Assembly (NCBI GenBank): GCA_016592635.1
Contig: AP023240.1
Span: forward strand, 3,203,630 to 3,267,629
DNA: 64,000 nucleotides
Source: Methyloprofundus sp.
GTDB taxonomy: Bacteria; Pseudomonadota; Gammaproteobacteria; Methylococcales; Methylomonadaceae
Direction of reading: 5' to 3'
Position numbers and translations under genes: made by a program
Notes under the pieces: generated by a model
Told to the model about the DNA's origin: nothing
Database searches by the model: none
Seen by the model: only the letters and a program-made list of their open reading frames with translations
Shown: in pieces, positions 10,601-18,892 of the stretch
Position numbering within the stretch: position 1 is the first letter of the stretch
Layout of the letters: each line of letters opens with the position of its first letter

Positions 10601-10748
10601 AAGCAGTTCCTGCTAAAACAATACGCAATTGCATCATTCGTTTAGAAAGCACGTTAATACTATCAATAATGGCAAGTGAGATGCAGGCACTGAAAATAGC
10701 AATTGCTATGGAAATAATAACCAGATAAATTTGATACTCAGCATGCAT
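7641..10748 (-). CDS. MHYT-GAF-PAS-GGDEF-EAL membrane c-di-GMP signalling protein
   Basis: A 1035-residue inner-membrane protein. The N-terminal third carries three MHYT-type signatures in membrane helices (MHF at 57, MHY at 120 and 187), a proposed sensor for metals or diatomic gases, and further helices to about 290. A GAF-like region (about 330-480) and a PAS domain (about 490-600; VNVTGYSEEEVIGK) follow. The GGDEF domain has an intact RLGGDEF active site preceded by RASD, a candidate inhibitory I-site. The EAL domain has EALLRW, DDFGTDYSS and EGVET, so both synthesis and breakdown of c-di-GMP look possible. Which activity dominates cannot be told. It is monocistronic. Confidence 0.9.
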   Translation of the reverse strand: MHAEYQIYLVIISIAIAIFSACISLAIIDSINVLSKRMMQLRIVLAGTAFATGVWTMHFIGMLAVKLPMTLAYSPSLTFASYLFSILGSIPAMALISIKKKTLMHQLSASLLLATAICIMHYAGMASMRMQPAIHYDSAWVIVSILVAFTASYVGLNITAHWESNNKKNKWLFYSAGSILGIAVSAMHYAAMEAANFPLNSISLAANDGGLMGESLAYAVTSAALLVLLLLLFASLRVSRIILWKVLLIIGISELTVMLALPIITPAHTPKIIVALLDVCALIIFVLPVAWRVRLNGLELLDNQVLLEKNLEGQQVSNQLLSLPLHELTMQELLNKVLRIIQRVSWLRTLPQGAIFLHNAHDQSLAMVAQYNLAPQISQRCAKVDFGQCLCGMAASTLKIQHHMHVDEAHTVHFEGMQDHGHYNMPLILDDVLYGVLCLYLTAGQTIDASEASILQSFAVTIAELISHKQALEENQLAKTVFEHNLTSLIITDAGNKILNVNPGFVNVTGYSEEEVIGKDPAFLSSGRQDSTFYQTMWHALHEQNSWEGEIWNKRKNGEIYPQWSSITVVRNKLGEVKNYVASFADISLRKAAEERIHQLAYYDSLTGLANRSLFYDRLEQSILHAQRNKTKIALLFIDLDRFKEVNDTFGHDAGDALLKSVATRAFSCLRASDTIARLGGDEFVIIMGDLQADKESVLEAVQRCACMVLDRLTQSHDYHGQVLHSGASIGIVIYPDNADNSQQLMQQADTAMYAAKNAGRNTYRFFAKEMTEGIAKRHLMRQALRSAIKAGELSLVYQPLIDAESQQVVGAEALLRWHSAELGAISPLEFIPLAEECNLIESIGEWVIEQVCLQYKQWQQHDKFSLNYIAINVSVHQLIKADFAQKIQKICQTTGVATQHIELEITEGGLAQYPECIMEVLHQLRGLGFSLAIDDFGTDYSSLARLKAFNVDVLKIDRSFVCDMSVNADDAAIVRAIIDLAAALGLTALAEGVETAAQFELLKKYGSARCQGYYFSKPLTAEQFEAQWNDAECV

Positions 10749-11189
10749 AAATTACATCTCATTAAGAGGACGAAGGAGATTCATACTATCTCGCAAAGTA
10801 TGCCCCAAGATGACCTTCACAGCGGTTTTCTGGCGCTACTGCAGTAGGCACAAGGAACATTATTTTCGTATAGATAGGAACAAAACCAGGCTCGGGCATT
10901 ATTGAATTATGGTTCGTAACAACTATTACCTACTTAAGAAAACAAGCCTTATCTACAGATAATTATTAAAATTTTTCTGAACAACTCTCTAAAGGCTAAA
11001 TCCTAGTATTTAAAACACTCAGAAAATAATGATATTTTTACTTTACACTCTCAATGCCCACTACTCAACAAAACACTAAGCATAATTTAAAAAATTAAGA
11101 ATATGAGAATATATCATATTACTTATTAAACTTCATGAAACTTACTTTTCTCTCACTTTGCTTTCTGAACCTATTAAAGAAATTAATAA
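10749..11189. other. Non-coding interval
   Basis: About 440 AT-rich bases upstream of the GGDEF/EAL gene and downstream of the small membrane-protein gene. I see no convincing ORF, structured RNA or repeat. The part next to 10748 must hold the promoter of the GGDEF/EAL gene. Confidence 0.4.
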
Positions 11190-11648
11190 CTAGATATTTT
11201 GGCTTTCCACCACAAGCCTATATTCATCTATTTGTGGCCGGTATAGGAACATTGCCAATGCCGAAAGCACAATAAATATATATAAGGTATTAAAACTATC
11301 CCCCAATATATACATAATAAACCCATACAGCCCAATACTTTCCGCAACTAGCATAGAAACAACAATCGTTATTAAATAACGAAATTTAGGGGATAAATCT
11401 CCAGACATAGTTTGATTAAGGCGCAACAAAACATGTCTGACAAACTTCATTACTGGAAAAGTGGTAATAGCAACCACATACAATACCGACCTGATCCATA
11501 TACGATCCTGCTCATCAAAGCCTAACTGTATCTGTTGCGCATAAATATGACACACTGCCACCATAGCCAATAAGCTCATCAAACCTATTGCCCTGATAAT
11601 ACCTGCCAGTAAAAGATCTGCTTGCAACTGTTGCTCTGAAGTTACCAT
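11190..11648 (-). CDS. Hypothetical four-helix membrane protein
   Basis: A 152-residue protein with about four hydrophobic segments (roughly residues 13-38, 47-63, 88-108 and 115-137), so an inner-membrane protein. I recognise no family. It begins 2 bases after the CPBP protease gene on the same strand, so the two are probably co-transcribed and may act together, for example as protease and partner. Function unknown. Confidence 0.6.
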   Translation of the reverse strand: MVTSEQQLQADLLLAGIIRAIGLMSLLAMVAVCHIYAQQIQLGFDEQDRIWIRSVLYVVAITTFPVMKFVRHVLLRLNQTMSGDLSPKFRYLITIVVSMLVAESIGLYGFIMYILGDSFNTLYIFIVLSALAMFLYRPQIDEYRLVVESQNI

Positions 11649-11650
11649 GA

Positions 11651-12250
11651 TTATTTTACCTTTTGTTGTTCTAAGCGATATGAATGCAGTATGACCATAA
11701 ATGCAAAAAAATCATATAAGCCATGAATGATAATAGGAGTAAGTAAATTACGCGCACTGTCATAGTCTAGGTACATGCCCAAATAAATACTCACGGCAGT
11801 TGCCATGATGAAATATAAAAATGTTACTGCATGAATCAAACCAAAAACCAAACTACTCACAATTAAGCCAGCCAGTAGTCCCCAAGAATTTTCCATCCAG
11901 GGTTGAATAACCCCTCTAAATAAAATTTCTTCAGAAATACCCGCAATCATTGCTAAAACAAATAAATCTGTCCAATGATGCTTAGACAAACTTGGCCCCA
12001 AGGTTTCATGCAAAACATCCCTGATTGCTTGTAGAGAATGAGATTGAATTTGATTTAAAGCAAAGAAAATCAAACATAAAGGCAAGGTTCCCATGATGCC
12101 ATTAATGACTGCTTGCTCATTAAAAATGATAAACTCGAAAGGGTTAATCGCGGCTAGCCAACCTAAAAAAATTGCCACCAAAATCAACGCGCTCTCAAAA
12201 TAGCATGCTGTTTTAAAAAATTTATCAGGTTTGATTGAGGGTTCATTCAT
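11651..12250 (-). CDS. CPBP family intramembrane metalloprotease
   Basis: A 199-residue polytopic membrane protein. It has the CPBP/CAAX (Abi) protease motifs in order: EEILFRG near residue 111 (paired glutamates and Arg), FGLIHA near 140 and a final His in IHGLYDFF near 180. These are the expected metal and catalytic residues within the membrane. Members cleave prenylated or other membrane proteins, and in some bacteria protect against bacteriocins. The substrate is unknown. The next gene in the unit is a small membrane protein only 2 bases downstream. Confidence 0.82.
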   Translation of the reverse strand: MNEPSIKPDKFFKTACYFESALILVAIFLGWLAAINPFEFIIFNEQAVINGIMGTLPLCLIFFALNQIQSHSLQAIRDVLHETLGPSLSKHHWTDLFVLAMIAGISEEILFRGVIQPWMENSWGLLAGLIVSSLVFGLIHAVTFLYFIMATAVSIYLGMYLDYDSARNLLTPIIIHGLYDFFAFMVILHSYRLEQQKVK

Positions 12251-12303
12251 AATGTTAATAGTGCGATAATGGCACCTATTTATTACCTTAAAGGATATTA
12301 CTC

Positions 12304-12561
12304 GTGCAATGTTTTATTTACAAAAGTAACAAAAAAGAAGAGCTATATGTGTATCTTAACAAACAAGATGATTTTTCTGATATTCCAGAGGCAATACTTA
12401 ACAGTATAGGGCAGCTTGCTTATGTTATGGAGCTAGACATTACACCTGAACGTAAGTTGGCACGCGAAAAAGCGTCAGACATTCTTAATGGCATCGAAGA
12501 GCATGGCTTTTTTATTCAAATGCCACCCACTTTGCACCAAGCACCACAAAAATTACAATAA
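12304..12561 (+). CDS. YcgL domain-containing protein
   Basis: An 85-residue cytoplasmic protein that starts with GTG (GTG CAA TGT) and has an AAGGA site a few bases upstream. The opening QCFIYKSNKKEELYVYL and the closing GFFIQMPP are characteristic of the small YcgL family of gammaproteobacteria. No biochemical role is firmly established. It stands alone, divergent from the CPBP gene and convergent with dcd. Confidence 0.82.
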   Translation: MQCFIYKSNKKEELYVYLNKQDDFSDIPEAILNSIGQLAYVMELDITPERKLAREKASDILNGIEEHGFFIQMPPTLHQAPQKLQ

Positions 12562-12598
12562 AATTCAGCTTCTAAAAAAACTTATATCTTAAGCTCAC

Positions 12599-12631
12599 AA
12601 TATAGCCAGCTCACAGAGAACTGGCTATATT
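12599..12631. terminator. Bidirectional hairpin between ycgL-like gene and dcd
   Basis: Perfect 11-base arms (AATATAGCCAG / CTGGCTATATT) with an 11-base loop lie 5 bases beyond the dcd stop and 38 bases beyond the YcgL gene. It sits between convergent genes, which suits a shared terminator, though the T-runs are weak. Confidence 0.6.
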
Positions 12632-12635
12632 TATC

Positions 12636-13202
12636 TTATGCTTTAGGCAAAGTAACCCCTTCTTGCCCTTGATATTTCCCGTCTCTATCTTTATAGGAAG
12701 TCTCACATACTTCATCACCACCAAAAAACAACATCTGCGCAACACCTTCATTAGCATATATTTTTGCAGGCAAAGGCGTGGTGTTAGAAAATTCCAGCGT
12801 GACATGCCCTTCCCACTCAGGCTCTAGAGGTGTTACATTGACAATAATTCCACAACGAGCATACGTTGACTTGCCCAAACAAATGGTTAGCACATCCCGA
12901 GGAATACGAAAATACTCCACAGTACGCGCTAAAGCAAATGAGTTAGGTGGAATAATACACACGTCAGACTGTACATCAACAAAGCTATGTTCACTAAACT
13001 CTTTAGGGTCAACTATCGCGGAATTAATATTCGTAAAAATTTTAAACTCATTCGAACAACGCACATCATAGCCATAACTGGATGTGCCATAAGAAATAAC
13101 TTTACCTTGCTCAGAATGTCTAACCTGACCCGCTTCAAAGGGCGATATCATGCCTTGTTCTGCAGCCATACGCCGAATCCATTTATCTGATTTTATACTC
13201 AT
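12636..13202 (-). CDS. dcd: dCTP deaminase
   Basis: A 188-residue enzyme of the dUTPase fold that deaminates dCTP to dUTP, the main source of dUMP for thymidylate synthesis in gammaproteobacteria. It shows the family N-terminus (MSIKSDKWI), the conserved SYGYDVR segment and the active-site block [11 protein letters not shown] with its catalytic Glu, and ends with the usual GVTLPKA tail. Length fits (E. coli 193). It lies 51 bases after apbC on the same strand; the apbC-dcd order next to metG is common in this class. Confidence 0.96.
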   Translation of the reverse strand: MSIKSDKWIRRMAAEQGMISPFEAGQVRHSEQGKVISYGTSSYGYDVRCSNEFKIFTNINSAIVDPKEFSEHSFVDVQSDVCIIPPNSFALARTVEYFRIPRDVLTICLGKSTYARCGIIVNVTPLEPEWEGHVTLEFSNTTPLPAKIYANEGVAQMLFFGGDEVCETSYKDRDGKYQGQEGVTLPKA

Positions 13203-13253
13203 ATTGTTGTTGCTTTCATTAATTCAGTCAAATAGAGTAATTTTATCCTAAAT

Positions 13254-14345
13254 CTATGTATTTTGGATCACAATCTTAGGAAATTTGCTGCTAAAGTCTT
13301 TACTTTTTAAAGCTAATTTAGCAGACATCTTGCGAGCAATCTCTTTATAAATTTCTGCTACACGACTATCAGGGTCAGCAACAACCGTAGGTCTACCACA
13401 GTCAGCAAACTCTCGAATATGTATATCTAATGGCAAAGTACCTAGTAATTCAATTTTATTTTTCTCCGCCATGGCTGCTCCGCCCCCTGTACCAAAAATA
13501 GCTTCTTCATGACCACATTCGCTACAAATATGCATACTCATATTTTCTACCACTCCCAATACTGGCACATTGACCTTTTCAAACATCCCTAAACCACGTT
13601 GCGCATCAATCAAAGCAATATCTTGTGGTGTGGTCACAATAACAGCACCACTGACAGGAATCTGTTGTGATAAGGTCAATTGAATATCCCCAGTACCAGG
13701 TGGTAAATCAACAATCAAATAATCTACATTAGACCAATTAGTATCATTTAAAAGCTGTTGCAATGCATTAGTCACCATTGGGCCACGCCAAATCATAGGT
13801 TGATCAGGTTCAATCAAATAGCCAATAGAAATGGTTTGTATGCCATAAGAGACTTTCGGCATCATGGTTTTATTGTCTTGGCTTTCAGGATAGCCCGACA
13901 GTCCCAACATAGTAGGAATACTGGGGCCATAAATATCAGCATCTAAAATACCCACCGTAGCTCCTTCAGCAGCAAGAGCCAAAGCTAAATTCACAGAAGT
14001 AGTCGATTTCCCCACGCCCCCTTTCCCTGAGGCCACTGCAATAATATTTTTGATATTATCAATGGGTTTCAGACTATTTTGCACGCCATGTGCAACAATA
14101 TTAACTGCAATATTGACCTCAACAGAACTTACACCTGCTAATGCGCTAATTTTTTCTGCAATCTGTTGTTTAAAGCCACCAATGAAACTTTTTGCAGGAT
14201 AGCCTAGTTCCAAATTAACAACGACACTACCGCCTTCAACAGTAATTGCTTTAACTGAGCGCGCGCTAACTAAATCAGTCTCAACATTTGGGTCAATAAT
14301 ATTTTTTAATAAGTTCTCTATAGCTGCTTTGTCAATCGTGGGCAT
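13254..14345 (-). CDS. apbC: Iron-sulfur cluster carrier protein ApbC (Mrp)
   Basis: A 363-residue cytoplasmic P-loop ATPase that delivers Fe-S clusters to target enzymes. Residues 1-85 form a MIP18/DUF59 domain; the deviant Walker A ASGKGGVGKST follows near residue 107; a CSEC cysteine pair near 275 is the expected cluster-binding site. It is divergent from metG, the usual arrangement in gammaproteobacteria. The intergenic region (14346-14606) must hold both promoters. Confidence 0.95.
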   Translation of the reverse strand: MPTIDKAAIENLLKNIIDPNVETDLVSARSVKAITVEGGSVVVNLELGYPAKSFIGGFKQQIAEKISALAGVSSVEVNIAVNIVAHGVQNSLKPIDNIKNIIAVASGKGGVGKSTTSVNLALALAAEGATVGILDADIYGPSIPTMLGLSGYPESQDNKTMMPKVSYGIQTISIGYLIEPDQPMIWRGPMVTNALQQLLNDTNWSNVDYLIVDLPPGTGDIQLTLSQQIPVSGAVIVTTPQDIALIDAQRGLGMFEKVNVPVLGVVENMSMHICSECGHEEAIFGTGGGAAMAEKNKIELLGTLPLDIHIREFADCGRPTVVADPDSRVAEIYKEIARKMSAKLALKSKDFSSKFPKIVIQNT

Positions 14346-14606
14346 ATAAATAAATCCGTAACAAGTAAGTTGTAAAAATAAGCTTAATAACCAAGTATTT
14401 TACTAGGTTATTGCCTAGTATTCTAGCCATCCGAGCTAATAAGCTGTTTTTGGTCGAAATATTGCACTATTTTATGACATAATAAGCAACAATTTTAGCC
14501 TTAGAGTTGAGAATTTTATAAAGTCCTAAATTGACTTGTCTTTTTGCCCAGTTTCGGACTTTATTTCACCCTCAACCCTAAACAATTCAAGTTAAACTTT
14601 CTTTTT

Positions 14607-16628
14607 ATGTCAGATAGAAAAATTCTCATTACCAGTGCCCTACCCTATGCCAATGGCCCTATTCATTTAGGTCATCTAGTCGAATACATACAAACTGACA
14701 TTTGGTCACGCTTTCAAAAGCAACGTGGCAATCAATGCTATTACATATGTGCTGATGATACCCATGGTACACCTATCATGTTAAAAGCGGATCGTGAAGG
14801 CATTAGTCCTGAAGAGTTAATCGCACAAGTAGGCAAAGAACACTTAGCTGATTTTACTGACTTCGGCATTGAGTTTGATAATTACCACAGTACCCACTCA
14901 GAAGAAAACCAACACTTTTCAAGTTTAATTTATCAACGCTTACAAGAAGGCGGGCATATCACCTCGCGTAGCATCACCCAAGCGTACGACCCTGTAAAGG
15001 AGATGTTTTTACCAGACCGCTTTATTAAAGGCGATTGCCCTAAATGTGATGCCAAAGAACAATACGGTGATAACTGCGAAGTATGCGGTGCAACTTACTC
15101 ACCCACTGATTTAAAAAATGCAGTTTCTGCTATATCAGGCGAAAAACCAATAGAAAAAGATTCGGTACATTATTTTTTCAAACTAGCTGATTTTAACAAC
15201 ATGCTAAAATCATGGACCACTACTGATAATCATTTACAATCAGAAGTCAGTAACAAACTGGCTGAATGGCTTGAAAGTGGCTTGCAAGAATGGGATATAT
15301 CGCGTGATGCCCCTTATTTTGGCTTTGAGATCCCAGGTGCTCCAGGTAAATATTTTTATGTTTGGCTAGATGCTCCTATTGGCTATATGGCTAGTTTTAA
15401 AAACCTATGCTCTAAACAGAATATAGATTTTGATGAGTATTGGGCTAAAGATAGCACTACTGAGTTGTACCACTTTATCGGCAAAGATATTATTTATTTC
15501 CATGCCTTGTTTTGGCCCGCCATGTTAGAGGGCGCTAACTTCAGAACACCTAGTGCAGTTTTTGCGCATGGGTTTCTCACCGTTAATGGCGAAAAAATGT
15601 CTAAATCACGCGGTACTTTTATTAAGGCCCGTACTTATTTAGATCATTTAAATCCCGAATATTTACGCTATTATTTTGCCGCCAAACTCAGTGCTGGCGT
15701 TGATGATATAGACTTAAACTTTGAAGATTTCACTCAGCGTGTTAATTCAGACTTAGTCGGTAAAGTAGTCAATATTGCCAGCCGCTGCAGTGGCTTTATT
15801 AAAAAACGCTTTGATGACCAGTTATCTGCTCACTGTGCAGAACCAGAACTATTCAAAGAATTTACAGATAATAACGAAAATATTGCCGCTTTATATGAAG
15901 CACGTGAATATGGAAAAGCCATGCGTGAAATTATGGCTTTGGCTGATAAGGCCAACCAATATATCGATGAGAAGAAGCCTTGGCTCATTGCCAAAGAAGA
16001 AGGTAAAGAGCAAGAACTACACGACATTTGTTCAATGGGTATAAATTTGTTCCGTGTATTAGTTGCTTATTTGAAGCCAGTATTACCTAAACTAGCAACT
16101 GAAAGTGAAACTTTCTTAAATATCTCTGCACAAACTTGGCCTGATACTGCCAAACCACTACTGAACCATGCCATTAACCCTTTTAAAGCTTTAATGACCC
16201 GCGTAGAGGAACCCAAGATTACCGCGATAGTCGAAGATTCTAAGGATAATTTGGAAAAAATAGCACCCATAGCGGTAACCAAAAAATTTGACCCTATTGC
16301 TGATGAAATTGAATTTGACGATTTTGCTAAGATTGATTTACGTATTGCAAAAATTGTGAAGGCTGAACACGTAAAAGGTGCTAACAAGTTATTGCAACTA
16401 ACTGTGGATATCGGCGATGAAACACGCAATGTTTTTGCAGGTATCAAATCAGCTTACAAGCCAGAAGATTTAGAAGGCAAACTAACCGTTGTCGTTGCTA
16501 ATTTAAAGCCTCGTAAAATGAAATTTGGCATATCAGAAGGCATGGTACTTGCTGCTGGACCAGGGGGGGACGATTTATGGGTATTGCACCCTGACGATGG
16601 TGCTATCGCAGGTATGCGGGTCAAATAA
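14607..16628 (+). CDS. metG: Methionine--tRNA ligase
   Basis: Class I aminoacyl-tRNA synthetase charging initiator and elongator tRNA-Met. I place the start at ATG 14607 ([18 protein letters not shown], 673 residues), since the frame's upstream extension begins with TTG and has no family similarity. It shows the HIGH-type motif (IHLGHL), a zinc-binding four-cysteine knuckle (CPKC...CEVC) and KMSKS in GEKMSKSRG. The last 110 residues are the tRNA-binding EMAP/Trbp111 domain that makes the enzyme a dimer. Full length is usual (E. coli 677). Confidence 0.96.
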   Translation: MSDRKILITSALPYANGPIHLGHLVEYIQTDIWSRFQKQRGNQCYYICADDTHGTPIMLKADREGISPEELIAQVGKEHLADFTDFGIEFDNYHSTHSEENQHFSSLIYQRLQEGGHITSRSITQAYDPVKEMFLPDRFIKGDCPKCDAKEQYGDNCEVCGATYSPTDLKNAVSAISGEKPIEKDSVHYFFKLADFNNMLKSWTTTDNHLQSEVSNKLAEWLESGLQEWDISRDAPYFGFEIPGAPGKYFYVWLDAPIGYMASFKNLCSKQNIDFDEYWAKDSTTELYHFIGKDIIYFHALFWPAMLEGANFRTPSAVFAHGFLTVNGEKMSKSRGTFIKARTYLDHLNPEYLRYYFAAKLSAGVDDIDLNFEDFTQRVNSDLVGKVVNIASRCSGFIKKRFDDQLSAHCAEPELFKEFTDNNENIAALYEAREYGKAMREIMALADKANQYIDEKKPWLIAKEEGKEQELHDICSMGINLFRVLVAYLKPVLPKLATESETFLNISAQTWPDTAKPLLNHAINPFKALMTRVEEPKITAIVEDSKDNLEKIAPIAVTKKFDPIADEIEFDDFAKIDLRIAKIVKAEHVKGANKLLQLTVDIGDETRNVFAGIKSAYKPEDLEGKLTVVVANLKPRKMKFGISEGMVLAAGPGGDDLWVLHPDDGAIAGMRVK

Positions 16629-16723
16629 ACGCATATTAAGAGTGAAGCTAAATAGAGATTAGTCCCTACAATCCACTAACTCTGAAACAGCAAATCATTA
16701 TCAGCTCTTTCTTACAAGCATAA

Positions 16724-16748
16724 AAAAGGCCTACATAGTAGGCCTTTT
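16724..16748. terminator. Bidirectional intrinsic terminator, metG / tal
   Basis: Perfect 11-base arms (AAAAGGCCTAC / GTAGGCCTTTT) with a 3-base loop lie between the convergent 3' ends of metG and tal. A/T runs at both edges provide the T-tract for each direction. This is the clearest two-way terminator in the window. Confidence 0.85.
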
Positions 16749-16768
16749 CTCATCACTTCATTAAAAAC

Positions 16769-17752
16769 TTAAGCTTCTAATTCTGCAAGACGACTTGCTA
16801 ATAACTCTTCTAAAGATACAAGTGCCTTTTCAAAACCTTTGATTCCTTCAGCAAGCTTTTCAGTTGCCATTGGGTTTTCAGCATGCATTTTATCAAAAGT
16901 TGCTTTATCAACATTGATTTCTGTAATATCCATCGACTCAGCTTTAACTGGGTCTAATTTACGTGGTAACTCACCTTCAGTATCTTGTAATTGAGCTAAT
17001 AATGCAGGCGCAATTGTTAATAAGTCACAACCAGCTAACTCTGTTATTTCACCTAGGTTACGAAAACTTGCACCCATTACTTCAGTTTTAAAGCCGAATT
17101 TTTTGTAATAGTTATAAATTTCAGTAACAGAAACAACACCTGGATCTTCAGCAGCTTCATAAGAATCACGACCAGTGTCTTTTTTGTACCAATCAAGAAT
17201 ACGACCAACAAAAGGAGAAATCAAGGTAATCCCATTTTCAGCACAAGCAATAGCTTGATGTAAACCAAATACTAATGTTAAGTTAGTATGGATTTTTTCT
17301 TTTTCTAAAACTGCAGCAGCTTGGATACCTTCCCAAGTTGCAGCAACTTTAATTAAAATACGATCACGATTAATGCCTGCAGCCTCATACTGAGCAATTA
17401 AGTCACGACCTTTTGCAATAGTTGCATCAGCATCATAAGAAAGGCGCGCATCAACTTCAGTTGAAACACGACCTGGTACGATTTCTAAGATTTTCAAACC
17501 AAAAGACACTGCCAAACGGTCAAATGCAAGTCCTGCAACTTCAGTAGCAGATGCACTGGCACCCAAAGTTTCACGAGCAGCTGTCAACGTATCATCAACA
17601 ATACCTTGGTATTGTGGCATTTGTGCTGCAGCAGTAATTAAAGAAGGGTTGGTTGTTGCATCACGTGGTGTATATTTTTCAATTGCACCAATATCACCTG
17701 TATCAGCAACCGCAACTGTTACCGCTTTTAGTTGATCTAATAAATTAGCCAT
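16769..17752 (-). CDS. tal: Transaldolase
   Basis: A 327-residue TalB-type enzyme moving a dihydroxyacetone unit between sedoheptulose 7-phosphate and glyceraldehyde 3-phosphate. In RuMP bacteria it helps rebuild ribulose 5-phosphate, the formaldehyde acceptor. The Schiff-base lysine is in [12 protein letters not shown], the N-terminal DATTNPSLI loop is present, and length fits (E. coli TalB 317). It is the last gene of the minus-strand RuMP cluster, but about 435 bases separate it from the repeat-protein gene upstream, with strong hairpins between, so it may be expressed partly on its own. Confidence 0.96.
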   Translation of the reverse strand: MANLLDQLKAVTVAVADTGDIGAIEKYTPRDATTNPSLITAAAQMPQYQGIVDDTLTAARETLGASASATEVAGLAFDRLAVSFGLKILEIVPGRVSTEVDARLSYDADATIAKGRDLIAQYEAAGINRDRILIKVAATWEGIQAAAVLEKEKIHTNLTLVFGLHQAIACAENGITLISPFVGRILDWYKKDTGRDSYEAAEDPGVVSVTEIYNYYKKFGFKTEVMGASFRNLGEITELAGCDLLTIAPALLAQLQDTEGELPRKLDPVKAESMDITEINVDKATFDKMHAENPMATEKLAEGIKGFEKALVSLEELLASRLAELEA

Positions 17753-18075
17753 ATGATAGATACCTTAATAATAATTATAAATAAAAAAACAACTGCTCAA
17801 TAATTTACTTATTGAACAGCAATAAATGACCTGTTACAACATACTAATAAATAGTACATTAATGAAATGTGCTATACGCATTGCCTCTAGCTATCAGAAA
17901 TGAGAATTCAATAAAATAATGCTCACAAACCTTTACATGCTTTAATGTATATAACTTAGGTCAACACTATATATGTATACAAAGAAATACTCTATATATT
18001 TATATCTTAAGAGTAATAATTATCTGAATATGCCTTAATATACACATCAATAGAATATTGAATAGCAGAATATAA

Positions 18076-18113
18076 TTTCCTTTTCATTAATTAAGGCATT
18101 AATGAAAAGGAAA
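18076..18113. terminator. Perfect 16-bp hairpin downstream of repeat-protein gene
   Basis: Arms 18076-18091 (TTTCCTTTTCATTAAT) and 18098-18113 pair perfectly with a 6-base loop. It lies about 75 bases beyond the stop at 18189 in the sense of transcription. A weak T-rich stretch (TTATATT) follows on the minus strand. It could be a terminator, an RNA-processing site or an mRNA-stabilising structure ahead of tal. Confidence 0.6.
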
Positions 18114-18124
18114 AATACAACTAA

Positions 18125-18143
18125 GAGTCACTAAGTGTGACTC
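18125..18143. terminator. Second hairpin between repeat-protein gene and tal
   Basis: Perfect 7-base arms (GAGTCAC / GTGACTC) with a 5-base loop, 12 bases from the 16-bp hairpin. The two follow one another in the 3' region of the repeat-protein gene. Confidence 0.45.
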
Positions 18144-18188
18144 ACAAGCACTTTATCTTTCAAGAAAGTTTTTTACTTGAAAAACTGT

Positions 18189-18557
18189 TTAACTTGCTTG
18201 CCTTGCTAGAACTTCTTGCTTAGCAACATATTTAGCCACACTACTCGTCATAAGAGTAGGGATACTAGCTATATATTTTTCTACGCCAGTTTCTTCCAAG
18301 ATAACAGGAACTTCCTTATTTTGATCACTAAGCCATTTACTGACCACGTACCTACTAACACTGCTTACTTGAACTTCTTCACGGTTACACAAATATTTTG
18401 ATACACCCGTCGCTACAGGCTTAGATTCAGCAATAGCAGTCAAGTATTTAGCTACACCAGTAGGAGCAACCTCTGCATTTTTAGCATCATTACAAGCCTG
18501 TTCTTGGCTTTCTACATATCTAGCAACACCGCTTAATTCTTCTTTAGCACTCATCAA
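18189..18557 (-). CDS. Small cytoplasmic protein with six [ST][GS]VxKY[LVI] motifs
   Basis: A 122-residue protein of unknown family with no signal peptide and no membrane segment. It is built almost wholly from six copies of a seven-residue motif: SGVARYV (9-15), TGVAKYL (33-39), TGVSKYL (50-56), SSVSRYV (65-71), TGVEKYI (90-96) and SSVAKYV (105-111). The copies are 15-25 residues apart and the linkers are dissimilar and polar, so it is probably largely disordered with short helical binding motifs. The same motif occurs in the next two genes upstream. It is the last of the trio, inside the RuMP cluster between tkt and tal. A role as scaffold or linker is inference; no enzymatic motif is visible. 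Confidence 0.8.
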   Translation of the reverse strand: MMSAKEELSGVARYVESQEQACNDAKNAEVAPTGVAKYLTAIAESKPVATGVSKYLCNREEVQVSSVSRYVVSKWLSDQNKEVPVILEETGVEKYIASIPTLMTSSVAKYVAKQEVLARQAS

Positions 18558-18646
18558 TTTACCCTCTACACTACTTAATTCGATTTGACTTTAGTCAGAT
18601 AAATAACTTCACTACTTCTAGTAAGCTAGCTCAACCAGCCCCAACG

Positions 18647-18880
18647 CTATTCAGCCTTCTTACTTTGAAGATTTATCAAATATTTTTCAACACCACTTAG
18701 TGTTAATGACCTAGCAACTTTTGGCCTATCCTTATGATCATATAAATACTTAGCAACACCTGTTAAGCCATCTAACGATGGTGCAACAGCATTACTATTG
18801 TCTAGTGATTCCACTAACCTAGTAGCACTTATATTTTTAATTTCTGGTTTGCTAGAAAAAATACCTGACAAAAATCCCAT
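18647..18880 (-). CDS. Small protein with two [ST]GVxKYL motifs
   Basis: A 77-residue protein of unknown family. It has TGVAKYL at 40-46 and SGVEKYL at 62-68, both preceded by Leu, the same motif as in the genes on either side. The first ten residues (MGFLSGIFSS) are hydrophobic but too short for a membrane span, so they may lie on a membrane or bind a partner. No signal peptide. It is 12 bases from the stop of this gene's right-hand neighbour and 89 bases before the next motif gene, so all three read as one unit. Function unknown. Confidence 0.75.
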   Translation of the reverse strand: MGFLSGIFSSKPEIKNISATRLVESLDNSNAVAPSLDGLTGVAKYLYDHKDRPKVARSLTLSGVEKYLINLQSKKAE

Positions 18881-18892
18881 TATTTAATTCCC

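Larger units (their letters stand above)
17753..18188. other. Long AT-rich leader of tal with hairpins
   Basis: About 435 bases without a credible ORF. The right-hand part (18076-18143) holds two strong inverted repeats, listed separately. The left-hand part is AT-rich and should contain the tal promoter; an AAGG site lies just before the tal ATG. I could not pick a clear -35/-10 pair. Confidence 0.5.

Noticed and set aside
12778..13190. Plus-strand ORFs opposite dcd
   Set aside because: They are shadows of the conserved dcd gene without initiation signals.
14544..14606. N-terminal extension of MetG
   Set aside because: It starts at TTG and lacks similarity to the family; ATG 14607 gives the normal N-terminus.
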